A stretch of DNA of 56,872 nt from Gryganskiella cystojenkinii (Eukaryota > Mortierellomycota > Mortierellomycetes > Mortierellales > Mortierellaceae). The notes beneath the pieces are model-generated. The model was not told where the DNA came from and made no database searches. It saw only the letters and a list, made by a program, of their open reading frames with translations. The stretch spans positions 1 through 56,872 of the forward strand of contig JAAAIG010000153.1 of NCBI GenBank assembly GCA_015852425.1. The letters run 5' to 3'. Position numbers and translations under genes: made by a program. Positions 33,594 through 45,559 of this stretch are shown in pieces. Each line of letters starts with the position of its first letter. Position 1 is the stretch's first letter.

Positions 33594-35415
33594 TCAGCGG
33601 TAGAGGAGAATGGAGAGAACAAAGGCTATCACTGAGAACACGATCACAGGTCTCATCTTGGCGAGAGGTCCTTGGGACTCCATTGAACTAGCCTGGAGTT
33701 GCATAAGAAGCCCATTCAACTTTGTGACAAACGCAGTCAAAGAAAACAAACTGAGGACGCGATCATGACCAGCTTGACCCATTGTCTTCAATTCTTGACT
33801 TGACTTGTTCATCAGTGTCTTGAGTGTGCTAGTCCAGACCTCTTCCTCTGCTGGGCACAGGTAACCAGTGACACCAGGCAGAACTGATTCCGTGGGTCCG
33901 CCAGAGTTCTTGGCTACAACGGGACAGCGCATGTACATGGCTTCTACAGGGACTATTCCAAAATGCTCGTTGCTGGGGGTATAAAGAAGAGCACGCGCCT
34001 GCTGCAGGAGGAACAACTTTTGGACATCCGAGATTGACTGAAGGAACAGGACTTGGGTCATTGCAGGAACAGCCTTGTCAGTTTGTCCAGTCGTCAGTGT
34101 GAACGACTTGAGCGAGTACATTTCGGCGATCTGCACTAGCTCAAGGTGATGCTCAACATTCTCAGGGACGCGAGAATCGTACCCTCCAGCAATGACGAGT
34201 CGAAGCTTTTCTGCCTTGTCGCCAGATTCCTTCAAGAGTCGGGCGAACGCATGAATCGCCAGGTTGATGTCTTTCTTACGTTCGTAACGGTTGATGGATA
34301 GGAACGTGATCTTTTCCGATTCCAGAACCTTGATCTCGGGCAAGGTCTTGTCCACAGTCCTGTCAAACTTGTCGAATAGGATACTAGGGTAGAGGACCTC
34401 GGGGATCTGACGCAACATCTTGAACGACTCTTTGAAGATGTTGGCTGTAAACTTGCTGTTGACGACAATGGTATCCGCCATGCCTAAGATAGCCAGTAAA
34501 CAGACAGGGTTAGCATGCATGTTTTTAATGATGGTAGACCCCAGATCATATCAAATATGTTTTGTCCTTTACCAGTGGTGAGCTCCTCGATGAGATCGAC
34601 AGGGACACGGTACATCTTTTTGAGGAACGATTCTCGTTTGGTCAACAGCTTGTCTGGGAAGTGGCAATAGAAAAAGATCTTTGCTCCGGTCCAGCGGAGC
34701 AATGGGATTGAGACAGAGAGTTGATCAACAAAAATGACATCAAACTGTTCGTTTTCCTCGTTGGAGTTTTTGGATTTGTCCTTCTTGCTGGATCCTTTGT
34801 GATTGCTGTTGATGCTAAGCATTAGGATCGTCAGGGCAAGGTGAATGTTCCTGAGAATGGCGCATACGATATAGAAACGGCCAAAGATTGTCCTGGGCAC
34901 GATGGTGTTGCCTCCGACGCGCACTGTCAATGTGCCTATTTACATCAAGGAGGGATGAAAAGGGATGAGTGGCACGTTTTTCCCAAGGAAGAAGGCTGTA
35001 TTTGATCTGGATCTGTTATATAAGCCTTTTGAAGTACCATCTCGTGTCTCCTCAAAGCAGTGCGTTAGGTCGTGGTGAGAAGTATACATGACGACCTTGT
35101 GTCCGAGGTTCTGTAGACCGACAGCAGCATCGACCACGAGTCTCTCTGCGCCACCTATGCCAGAAAGAGTAGAGGGGGTCAAGGAAGGTAAGTTTTGGAG
35201 TGAAACAAAGGTAGGAAGAAAAGAGTCCACGAAAAAGAAACGTGTAAGTTACCAATGCCCAGGTCTGGATGCAGGAATGCTACACGTAGTGGAGTGAATG
35301 GTTCCTGTGATGAAGCTGCGTCTGTTGTGGATGTCATTGCCGATGTTGTTGTCGGTGTTGGTGTAGGTGTTGATGTTGATGGTGCCCCACCTCTGCCTGC
35401 TTGTGGCCGAGTCAT
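33594..35415 (-). CDS. ALG2: ALG2, alpha-1,3/1,6-mannosyltransferase of the dolichol pathway
   Basis: Adds the second and third mannoses to the dolichol-linked N-glycan precursor on the cytosolic face of the ER. Predicted exons on the minus strand: 35415-35253, 35154-35038, 34935-34573, 34483-33594, giving 510 residues. A Thr/Pro-rich start is followed by [20 protein letters not shown], the GT4 N-terminal glycine loop. Later come [36 protein letters not shown] and [18 protein letters not shown]. The catalytic E-x7-E motif is [21 protein letters not shown]-terminal hydrophobic helix ([17 protein letters not shown]) fits the ER anchor. A hydrophilic Lys/Asn/Glu insert ([16 protein letters not shown]) lies between the domains. 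The gene is head-to-head with SPT6. Confidence 0.93.
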
Positions 35416-35676
35416 CTTTATGGTGACAGTTTGGTGGCAAGATGAGAGGTGGAAAAGTCGCGCGAGCCCAATAGGAGTTTGAAACAACTGCGATTTCCAA
35501 AATTCGTCTACGTCACACACACTTCATTCAGAGACACCTTCGGTGTGCGCTCCATGCGCGGCAGATTGATGCGATCAATTCAAAAGAAAAAGAGGCTCAT
35601 CGCATGGACCCCCTTCCCTTTTCGTTCCACTCACACTCTCATTCCTCTCTTTTTTTTTCTTTTTTTTTTCTTTTTC

Positions 35677-35723
<47 letters not shown>

Positions 35724-35951
35724 ACCCTCTCCGCCCCAACCTCCACTCCTACTCCGTATTCCCCAAGCAGGACCGAATCGACCCTAGTCAAGCATCCACC
35801 AGCAGGATCAAGGACAATAGGACGGGAAGCGAGAATACGACGTATCCCTTCCAAGAGGCTCCCAGCAACGAAACTCACACGCACACACGCACACGCACAC
35901 ACGGACACCCCTTCCACCCTCATTTGATTACCTGCTCAAGATTTAACAGCC
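35416..35951. promoter_or_regulatory. Divergent promoter region of ALG2 and SPT6
   Basis: A 536-base spacer between two divergent starts. It contains a CT-dinucleotide microsatellite (35680-35723) after T runs, and a CA-rich tract (35874-35903) just before the SPT6 leader. No TATA box was seen. The CT tract lies on the SPT6 side, as in other pyrimidine-rich leaders here. Confidence 0.5.
35680..35723 (+). repeat. (CT)n microsatellite
   Basis: A nearly uninterrupted CT repeat with a TTT interruption near 35712, in the SPT6 upstream region. Confidence 0.85.
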
Positions 35952-38900
35952 ATGTCTGACGACGACGAGCGAAAAAATTACTCTGATGAGGAAGGCGAGG
36001 ACGTCGGATTTGACGACTCTGACCGTGACGACTCTGAAGAGGAGGAAGAGGATGACGAAGAGGAGATCAAGAGAGTAAGCAATACGTCGCCACTGCTCGC
36101 TGTTTCCTTGGGCTGCAGCTTGTCCCATCTTCAACCTCGCTAACCCAACCACATACCTCTCCGCGTTTGTTATCTCCTGTCGTCATTAGGTCAGAGATGG
36201 CTTCATCGTCGACGATGACGAAGAAGAAGACGACGAAGACGAAGGAATCGTCCGTCGCTCATCCAAGAAAAAAAAGCGCAGAAAGGAACAGATCGGTAAT
36301 GCTTGTTTAATTCATGGAATCTTGGATACAATAACGGCGAGTAAACAGGACTACATGGACTGTTATTTTGTTCTGACAAGCCTTTTCCGATTGTTATGGC
36401 TTTGGCGCTACTATAGAATCCGATCTGGACGAAGAAGATCTCTCGCTCTTGGAAGAAAACACTGGTGTGAAGATTGCCCGTCCAGAGGTGAGCTATTATA
36501 TTCCAAGTTTAAGTCGTTGCTGGGTAACAAGCCATATTAGGGTAACTAACTCTATGGTACCCGAATTGTTATTCTCGGTTGACTATTCTAGAAATTCAAG
36601 CGTCTGAAGAAGCGTCACCAGGAAGAGGAAGAGGACGAAGACATTCCTGCATCCAGGCACGATGCTCTCCAAAAGATCTTTGATGACCCCGAAGATGATG
36701 AAGGCATGGATGATCGCGGTGGCTATGACGACGAGATGGATCGTTTCATCGATGACGACGAAGAGGAAGATGAGGACATGATGGACAACCGTCATCGAGA
36801 TCGCCGTGAAAAGGCTCCCGTCAAGCCCAGGGCTCGCAGGGCGCCAATCGACGGACTGAGCGAGGAGTAAGCATATATTCCCAAAAACCCATTCGTCAGG
36901 AGCATAGCCAAGATTGAGTTATGTCGTTTGATTACTAACGTTCTTCTCTTATTTCTAATTAGGGTATGGGGCGAATGGTATGAAGTCTTTGGTGATGGAG
37001 AGGATTACGCCTACGCTTTGGGCAAGGAGAATGGCGAAGACTTGTACTACGAGCAAAAGCCCGAGCCTCGTCTCAAGGATGTGTTCGAACCCGGTGTTTT
37101 GGCTGAGCGCATGATGACGGACCAAGACGAGATTATTCGTGCCAAGGACGTCCCCGAGCGTATGCAGCTTCGCCCTGGTATTCAAGCCGACAGAGTTCTC
37201 ACCGATGACGATATTGAAGAGGAGGCCTACTGGGTGACGACACAGCTCAACGAGAACAGGAGAGGTGTAGATCAACCCTCATTCCAGACCGATAACGTCA
37301 CTTCTGTTCTCAAGTTCATGTCGCAGGAACTCATGGAAGTGCCTTTCATCGAGACCCACCGTCGCGACTACTTTACCAAGGTGGATGGGCAAAAGTTGAC
37401 TGAGCTCTTGTCGCGCGAGGATCTCTGGTACATCTACGATCTGGATCTCAAGTTCCGTTCTTTCTTGGAGCGGAGAGAAACCCTCAAGGCCCTCATCCAA
37501 AAGATGGAGATCAAGGACGATTATTTGAACGAATCGATCCTCAAGGCCATGAAGCTTGAGGAACTCGGCGATGTTTCAGACTACGTTAACCTTCGGTTCT
37601 CCAAAATGATTGACAAGACCAAGACCTTCAAGCGTCCAGGAGCAGGAGGCGTCTACGATACCGCGAAACGCGAGCAGCTCAATGGATTCATCAAGGACTT
37701 TGGTCTCTCTGCCCAAGAATTCGGAGCAAATGTGGCGCAAGGCGGCAAGCGCTTCTACCCCGATGACGCTAGCGTTGAACCCAAGGACGCTGCTCAGAAC
37801 TTTGTCACGGATCAGGGTGGCTTCAACTTGCCAGACCGTGTCATTACTTTGGCTATGAACATGATTGCCCAAGAGATCGCTGTGGATCCTCAGGTTAGGA
37901 AGACGATCCGCTCCAGATACGACAACCAGGCCTGTGTAACCGTGACTCCTACAGAGAAGGGTCAGAGCATCATCGACGAGCTTCACCCTTACTACCCTTT
38001 CAAGCGCCTCAACCAGAAGTACGTCCGGGACTTTCACGACGGCCAGTTCCTTCAGATCCTGCAAGCCCAGTCCGAGGGTCTTGTCAAGTTTGAGATCAAG
38101 CTTCCCGAGGAAACCCAGTATCTCAGCACTGTTGTCGACTACTTTTTGAGCGATGGTTTCTCCGAGATTGCTCAAAAGTGGAATGAACTCCGTCGCAAGA
38201 TTGTGACCGCTGCCCTGAAGGAACAAGTTTTCGTCTTGATGGAGCGCAACTTGACCGAGCAGTTGCGTTCGCGTGCAGAGGAATGGGTTGCCAAGAAGTG
38301 CCAGGTGGCCTTGGAAGAGGTAAGCGTATTTTGATGAACGATCAAAAGATAATGATATGTTTAATCTACAGAGATTTTGACTCTATGAATGATTATTAAC
38401 TCAAGGATTGCTTTCCTTTTCACCCAATTTAGAAATTGAACATTGCTCCTTACGTTCCACGTGGCGCCAAGTTCGATCACGATTATTCCCCTCGAGTCGT
38501 CTCCATCTCTCATGGACCTGGAACGGCCAAGGATGCTATCCAGGTAGCCTTTGTCGATGACAAAGGCAAGTTTGCTGACCACATGAAGATTGACTCACTA
38601 CGCGATGGCAAGTCTCAAAAAGACCTTTTGGACTTTTTGGACAACCGTCGCCCTGACGTCGTTGTTGTTGGAGGCTTCACGGTCCAGACCCGTCGACTGC
38701 TCGAGCAGGTGGAGAAGGTCGCCAGCGATCTTCGCGACCTTCGTGGAGATGACCTCTCTGTCATCATGATCAACGATGAGGTCGCTCGCCTGTATCAAAA
38801 CTCGAAGCGCGCAGCTGAGGACCATCCTGAGGCTAACCCTCTTACGCGGTATTGTATCAGTTTGGCTCGTCTTGTTCAGAATCCCATGAACGAGTATGCG

Positions 38901-41220
38901 GCTCTCGGAAGGGACTTGATCAACGTCCGTCAGCACCCTCTCCAACACCTGGTGGGTGAAGACCGTCTGCGCGAACTCCTCGACCGTGCCTTGATCAACA
39001 TTATCAACGCTGTCGGTGTCGATTTCAACGCCGTGGTGGAATCTCCCTATAAGGCCCATATGCTCAAGTATATTTGTGGTCTCGGACCTCGCAAGGCCCA
39101 GAGTTTGATCAAAAGCATCGAGGCGGATCAACACAACGGAAGCCTGGACAAGCGTGGAGATCTCGTCATCCGTAAGCTCTTGACTTGGAACATCTTTATG
39201 AACTGCTGCAGTTTCTTGCGCGTTCATACCAACTATGGTGGGGATGTCCTGGACGAGACCCGTATCCACTCTGAGGATTATAACCTGGCCCGTAAGATGG
39301 CTGCCGATGCACTGGAAATTGACGAGGAAGCTCTTGAGGAGTATGAGAACGCATCTCAGCATGTCGAGGAGCTGATGAAGGATGATGGCGCTGAAAAGTT
39401 GAACGATCTTCTTTTGGAGGATTACGCTCATCAGCTCGAGAAGATTCAACACAAGCCCAAGCGTATGACTCTCGAGACCATCAAAGTGGAACTTCAGCAT
39501 CCTTTCAGAGATCCTCGCAAGCTCTTCGAGCGTGCCTCTGCGGATCAAATCTTTTCCATGCTCACTGGCGAAACGGATCAGACTCTCCGCGTCGGCTTTA
39601 TTGTCCCAGCCTTGGTGACGAGGATCCGCGACAAGAACGCCATGCTGCGTCTCGATTGTGGTGTGGACGGTATGCTCGCGATCCAGAACATTGCCGACTC
39701 CAAGATTGCAGCTATCTCGGACCATATCTCTGAGGGTCAGACGCTACAGGTCAAGATTCTAAGACTGGAGAAGGAAAAGTTCTTTGCGGACTGTACGATG
39801 AAGGAAAGTGAACTCCGCCACGGCGACATCCAAGAGCGCATGCTGCCTCCTGATAGGATGTTTGATCAGTACGAGGAGGATCGGGTGCGGAACCAGGTCA
39901 AGACTAAAGTCAGCAAGCAGAACTTTGTGCACCGCAAGATCAACCACCCCATGTTCAAGAACTTGATGGCGGACGAGGCGATCAAATACCTGTCAGAGAA
40001 GGCTCAAGGGGAATTGGTGATCCGTCCCTCGACCAAGGGGGTGGATCATTTGACGGTCACGGCCAAGATTGCAGACGGCGTCTACAAGCACTATGGTAAG
40101 GGTGTCATATTTCACTGTCTGTGTCCTTTGTTCTCTTTGTCCACTCGTGCTGTCTTTTTGTGCTAACACTAGGTTTAAATTTAATAATAGACATTGTCGA
40201 GATGGACAAGAAGGATGACGTCAGTTTGGGCAAGACCTTGAAGATTGACAACTCAAAATACAGCGATCTGGATGAGTTATTGGTGTCGCACATCGAGCAG
40301 ATCTTGAACAAGACGAAGGATCTTATGGAATGCAGCAAGTACAAGGAGAATAGTGACGAGCTGAGTAAGTGTTTCTTTTTCGCCTGAATGGCTTTTAGTT
40401 ATTGTCCTGTATCCCAGTGGCACGGAACTCGAACTAATATTATCCTTCATTTTTTTTTTTTTTTGTTTTTATAGAAACCTGGTTGGATACTCAAACAAAG
40501 GCCAAGGCAACGGCAGCCGTCTATGGTTTCACTCTGGATCGCAAGTTTGCTGGCTACTTTTCGCTCGTGTTCAAGATGGGAGCGAAAGGATCGATTGAAG
40601 AGATGTCCGTAAAGGTCCTGCCAGAACATTATGTTCTCAAAGGGCCTACAACAGTGACATGTGAAACGGTGCAAGAACTTCAGAATGCTTTCAAGGAGAT
40701 GATAATGCAACGAAGCCGACCTAAAACTGCGTCGACACCTGCCCCTGCAGCGGCCTCGGCGGCACCTCAGGCCAGCAGCCGGCCTCATTACGACAGCTAT
40801 CGTGCGCCTTCGTCGCATGCGAATGGAGGGTATGGTCACCATGCTGGAAACTCGTCTATGGGATCTCATCACTATGTGCCCCACCATGCCCAGCCAGTTC
40901 CAGTGCACCATCTCCAGAGTCACCCACAACAACCGATGCATCAGGGCAGCCAGCCTTCGTCGGGTCAATGGGGAGGTTGGGGTTCATACACGGGATCGGC
41001 GGGTGGTCATATGGGAGGACCCCAAGGAGGTCATATGACGGGACCTCATCATTCTGGATATGGGCACCCAGACAGCCGTCATGGTGGTCCCTATGGATCT
41101 CACGGTAGCTCACACGACCCGTATGGATCAAGGGGACCTTCTCGCGGAGCACCACCAACGCCTCGTCGTTATATGGCACCACCTGGTCAGCCCCATCCTC
41201 ACCAGCAACCTTATTTTTAA
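35952..41220 (+). CDS. SPT6: SPT6, histone chaperone and transcription elongation factor
   Basis: Travels with RNA polymerase II, reassembles nucleosomes and binds the polymerase linker through tandem SH2 domains. Predicted exons: 35952-36074, 36190-36295, 36417-36487, 36592-36866, 36963-38319, 38433-40095, 40191-40364, 40475-41220, giving 1504 residues in frame. Order: a very acidic N-terminus (residues 1-250), a helix-turn-helix/core region beginning near VWGEWYEVFG and a YqgF-like RNase H fold (VVSISHGPGTAKDAIQVAFV, about 655-770). Then a helix-hairpin-helix segment (ICGLGPRKAQSLIKSI, near 857), an S1 domain (about 1030-1100) and the tandem SH2 (HRKINHPMFKNLMADEAIKY; GELVIRPSTKGVDHLTVTAK). 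The tail, from about 1340, is Gly/His/Pro/Ser-rich and disordered. The length is normal for SPT6. Confidence 0.95.
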
Positions 41221-41572
41221 ACTTGTAGGATAGTACTTCATAATTGCGACTCTTTTGCTTTTCTTTTCTTCTGCTTTCCGCTATCTTTTACCTCATTTAC
41301 TTTGCAGCAGCACCTTTTTTTTAACAAAGAAAAAAAAAATTGAATGTTTCCCCGGCAATTGCTTGTTGCTGTGTTGTTGCTGCGCTCAAAAACAGGAACA
41401 AAAAGTTGATTTCAAAAGAAGACAGTCACCATTGAACTGACATGATTCCGATCCAAGATATTCGGCGGAGCAAAGAGAGCGAGAACATCTTTCATCCATT
41501 AGCATATTTTTTTTTGTCTCTATCCGTCTTCGGCTGTCGACAGCAACCTCGAAACGATAACCTTTTCTCGCC
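41221..41572. other. Spacer between SPT6 and AFG1
   Basis: About 350 bases holding the SPT6 3' UTR and the AFG1 promoter. T and A runs are present. No gene is seen. Confidence 0.45.
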
Positions 41573-43652
41573 ATGTCAGGAGCAGCAAGTGCATGCAGGC
41601 GGGTCGCTGTCCTTCCAGGAAACGGTCGTGTGATTAGTCTCCGAGGAAAAGCCCTGAATCGATCAGAACATTCCTCACGCAGGATTCATAAGCGGTCCAC
41701 CATCTCCACTTCACTCCTCACTTCATCCTCCTTCTCCTCACTCACTACAAGACAACATGCTGGAGATATGCGCACATTCCAGACTCTTGTGACCAAGAAT
41801 GCACCCTTGTTTTCATTGTCAGAATCATCAAGGAGCATGTCTACCACGACGACAAATGAATCCGAGGAATCAGATGCCACTGGTAAGGAGGACACATATC
41901 CAAGTCTCTTGTCCAGAACCTCGTGGACTCCCTTGCAACGACAGAAGTATATCCACGATAAATGTCGCTGACTCGCCGTTCACTATCTCGATGGCTCAAT
42001 AGGGCCCCTTGAGGAATACCGTGCCTTGATTGCTTCGGGGTCGTTGAAGGACGATGCTTTCCAACGGACCATCATTGAAACCTTGCAAGAGCTGCATGAT
42101 CGTCTAATTCAATATACCCCTGAACCTATCGGCGAAGGTGGAGCCAAACCCGTGGAGGAGAACACTGGTCTCTTTACAAAGGTTAGGAACGAGTCGAAGA
42201 TGAGAGGGCAGACCTTGGTCAATGGCACTTTGAAGTGATTCAATTGATCCTCATCTCTCTCCCTCCTTCTCTGTTTCCTTTAGTTCTCCAACATGTTCAA
42301 CAGGAAAGAACAGGAAAGACTCGCCAAGGAGGCTGAAGAGGCTCGTCTGGCCGCGATCCCCAAAGGACTTTACCTCTACGGATCTGTCGGCACGGGCAAA
42401 ACCATGCTCATGGATCTCTTTTACAACTCTTTACCTCGCTCAGACAAGAAGCGCATCCATTTCCACAACTTCATGTTGCAACTCCATGCACGCCTTCATC
42501 TCTTGAAATCAACAACCCATCAACACAAGGATCCTGTGCCCTTCTTGGCAGATCAACTTGCGACCGAGAGTCGAGTCCTGTGCTTGGACGAGTTTCAAGT
42601 CACGGATATCGCGGACGCCATGTTGTTGAGACGTTTGCTCGAGGAATTGGTTGTCAACCGTGGAGTGGTCCTGGTCACGACCAGTAACAGACATCCTTCA
42701 GAATTGTACAAGAATGGTATTCAGAGGGAAAGTTTCTTGCCCGGTATCGCGGTTCTGGAGGATCATTGTGTAGTCAAGTGTCTGGATGGAGGTATCGATT
42801 ATCGTCGGGAAAAGAAGACGTTTTTCCATTCTGCCAAACCCACGGACAGGAGCAAACACACTGCCGCCGCTGCTAATGCTGCGGCTGCGGCTGCGGGTTC
42901 AAGTGAACTGCCCAAGATTGTCAAGAAACTGGATGCGGATTCTTTGGTGGAGGAAAAGAGATTCTTTTGGCCCTTGGGACCGGACACGAACAAGGATGTT
43001 CAGGCATATTTCGACTCAATCCGGAACGGAACTCCAGTCCATGAGATGAGGATGAGCTTTTTGGGACGCGAGTTGGTCCTCCCTCACACCGCCGGCGATA
43101 TCGCCATGTGCTCATTTGATGATCTTTGCGCCAAGGTAACGTTTGCAGGAATTATGAATTATCCGACTATTTGAACTAGGATCCTCTCTTTTTTTACAGC
43201 ATATTGACTTTTTCTTATATGTATTTTTTCTCCTATTTTCAAAATAGACGCTCAGCGCGGCGGATTATCTCCACCTGGCCACGAACGTCAAGACCTTGAT
43301 CTTGACCGATATCCCAAAACTCAAGCCCACAACGTTGCACAGGAACGAGACTCGACGCTTGATCACGCTCATCGATGCCCTTTACGAGTGCGAGGTCAAG
43401 CTCGTCTGCAGTGCGGATGGTCCGATCTCGGAGATCTTCGGTGGCGGGTCGGGAGCACATTCGACCGAGGAGGATCCCTCGGCGATGGGACAGCTCACGC
43501 CGGCTCAGAGACAAATGATGGATGATTTAGGGTTGAACGATGTCTCGCAGGTCAAGAAGAGTCCCATCTTCTCGGGTGAGGAAGAGAAATTTGCGGTCCA
43601 ACGTGCCGAAAGTCGGTTGATTGAGATGCAAGGACCCGGTTGGGGATTGTAG
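41573..43652 (+). CDS. AFG1: AFG1/LACE1-type mitochondrial AAA+ ATPase
   Basis: Mitochondrial ATPase linked to turnover of respiratory-chain subunits. Predicted exons: 41573-41882, 42003-42181, 42284-43135, 43248-43652, giving 581 residues. The first ~100 residues are Ser/Arg-rich with few acids, as in a mitochondrial presequence. The family core follows: GPLEEYRALIASGSLKDDAF, GLYLYGSVGTGKTMLMDLFY (Walker A, near 197), RIHFHNFMLQLHARLH, RVLCLDEFQVTDIADAMLLR (Walker B) and TTSNRHPSELYKNGIQRESF. An Ala-rich insert (residues ~350-360) is unusual. Intron 1 (41883-42002) is 120 bases, a multiple of three, and contains an in-frame TGA. Reading through it would truncate the protein. The intron call restores the conserved GPLEEY segment directly. 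Confidence 0.92.
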
Positions 43653-44530
43653 ACGTAGAAGAGAGTATTTGTTATCATTTATAATTTTAGACCCCACTAA
43701 AAGTTATCATAGAACCCACTCTTGGGTAACCTCCTAGATTGGAGAAGATTGATGGACAATAAAGTATTCGACGCGCCCGAGCTTGATTTCCTAAAAAAAA
43801 CACTCGTGGACTACGTGAACCATTTTTTTTTTTTTTTTTATTTTTTATTTCGGGTCTTTCTCAGAGAAGTATTGAACATGGAGATTGAGAGCGAGCTTTA
43901 TTGTCCGCACGTATCATGATGGCATCGCTGAATCTTTGTACGGCGTCAGTGCCAGCGAACAACATGACCCAAAACGTAATAACAAAATGACAAACAGGTC
44001 GAGGTCGTCTCAGACAGCTTCCGGTCAAACTATCCGGTGGGGATAAACATAACAGCAACGTAACAGTTATAGAAGAAAGAGAGAAGACACGGAGTAAATT
44101 TTAGAATTGTGAATAATACGAAAATACACGCTCACTGTAAAAACATACAAATACGTCTCTTCTACGTTGTCTTGGAGTGTCGAGCGGAACCTGACAACAT
44201 GTTTGTGTCCTGCTTGAGCTGTTGATAACAACGGCGTTTCTCACTCGAATCAACGTAGATTGCTTTACGATCTTTGACAAATGATCGTTATCGTATGGTA
44301 GATCTAGCCGATTCCAAATACCAGGAAAGATGTCGAGGAATCCCTTGTTAAAGTCCGGCCTTTTCTTCAAACACATCCACAAAGCGGGCTGCACTTTGAC
44401 ATAGAGTGACGTCGAACTCATGAGTTTTCTCTACGATTTCTTATGGCTGCCCAACTCTGCAGTCAGTCAAGTCAGGGTACGTACTGCATTACCGCGGGAT
44501 TACTGTCTTCTAAAAAGATGTCAAGTGTGT
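43653..44530. other. Spacer with one weak minus-strand open frame
   Basis: No supported gene. A minus-strand frame at 44421-44101 (starts MSSTSLYVKVQPALWMCLKK, then RPDFNKGFLDIFPGIWNRL) has protein-like composition in its first 65 residues. It may be a gene fragment of a family I do not recognise. Its second half looks random. T runs lie near 43823-43838. Confidence 0.3.
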
Positions 44531-44807
44531 CGCACCTCTGCCCCATGACCGAATTCAAAACCAACACTATCAGCCTCAGAGGGCGGTGGACATCCACTCC
44601 GATAATGAATGAACTTTGTCAGTGACAGAGAGAACCGAAGATCAACTACGAACAAAGAGGCATACTCGCCACCTCTGCCCAACGACCGAAGTCAGAACCA
44701 ACACTACCACCCTCAGCTGTTGCAAGGTCAGCAAAAGGGCAGTGGACATCTACTAGAATAATAAATAAACTTTGACAGCGACAGAGGGAACCGAAGATCA
44801 ACTACGA
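44531..44807 (+). repeat. Diverged tandem duplication, two units
   Basis: Unit 1 (44531-44651) and unit 2 (44667-44807) share CACCTCTGCCC, GACCGAA, CCAACACTA, GTGGACATC, TAATGAAT/TAAATAAAC-TTTG and GAACCGAAGATCAACTACGA in the same order. Unit 2 has about 20 extra bases in the middle. The units are separated by 15 bases. No coding function is evident. Confidence 0.8.
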
Positions 44808-45059
44808 GAGCCTCTGGCAAAGTGAGGTTATAGTGGGGTGACGATGGAAAGCTATGTGGTAGGGCAACAGTGATTGATAGAATGAGACGTTCAGGTCGTT
44901 TATGATTTTTTAAAAAACAAATGGAACTGAAAACCATTTAAGGGATATGCTACACTACTAGCAGGTCGAGTTATTAGACAACTTGTCGTTAGGAAATATG
45001 AGGAACCATGTTCCATATTACACCGCCGATCATCTAACGTTTTGATGGTATGGATCAAA
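44808..45059. other. Short spacer downstream of the tandem duplication
   Basis: About 250 bases between the tandem duplication and the small secreted peptide gene, on whose 3' side they lie. Nothing was recognised. Confidence 0.35.
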
Positions 45060-45245
45060 TTATCGACCGAGGAGGCCGTCGAGGCCGAAGCCGTTTTCGC
45101 CTAAGGAAAGACCGGTATCGATGGATTGCTGTTGGCTTATGGTTGGGCTGTTTATGTCTGTGACGCTTAGGCCGCGCGGGTTCAGAGGAATAGCAACTGA
45201 CAAGCGCATAAAAACGAAGGCAATAAACAAATATTGGGGCTGCAT
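45060..45245 (-). CDS. Small secreted peptide candidate
   Basis: Single frame of 61 residues. It starts MQPQYLFIAFVFMRLSVAIP, a hydrophobic signal-peptide-like start with a small residue before proline. The mature part begins LNPRGLSVTDINSPTISQQQ and ends ENGFGLDGLLGR, with no cysteines. The short length, good signal peptide and Gly/Leu-rich tail suggest a secreted peptide. The frame is short, no promoter element was seen and no family is recognised, so it could be spurious or the last exon of a longer gene. Confidence 0.4.
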   Translation of the reverse strand: MQPQYLFIAFVFMRLSVAIPLNPRGLSVTDINSPTISQQQSIDTGLSLGENGFGLDGLLGR

Positions 45246-45559
45246 TTTTAAACAGGATGGGGGTGGAATGTGGGGTTGTTTGTAAGAAGGGCTTGGTTGC
45301 AAGCTTAGAAGGGAATGGTGAGGAGCAAGATGGGAGGCGGAAAGAACAAGTTTATGAAAGAGAAGCTGGTTGTGGTTTTGGTGTTGTTGGTATTAATGTC
45401 GTTGTTGGTGTTACTGGTGTTGTTGGTATGGTTAAGGGGGTTATGATGGGAAGTTTGAAGGGGAGTCTCCCTCCGTATGAACGGAGGCACCATGGAGGGG
45501 CTGACCTCGGAGGTCAAGGAGGGGGAGCGTTGATGGGTGGTACTACCTTGAGGGGGGGG
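45246..45559. other. Spacer with GTT/GGT-rich sequence
   Basis: No gene is seen. The plus strand is unusually G/T-rich (many GTT, GGT and GTTGTTGGT repeats, 45370-45440), and the complement codes Asn/Thr-rich low-complexity strings. This looks like simple-sequence drift. Confidence 0.4.

Noticed and set aside
38598..39725. 375-codon open frame on the minus strand within SPT6
   Set aside because: It is the antisense shadow of the long SPT6 exon 6, which encodes conserved YqgF, HHH and S1 segments. The antisense protein has no family look.
41947..42002. Alternative AFG1 intron starting at GTATATCC
   Set aside because: It uses the same acceptor but breaks the reading frame, whereas the donor GTAAGG at 41883 gives a clean join to GPLEEY.
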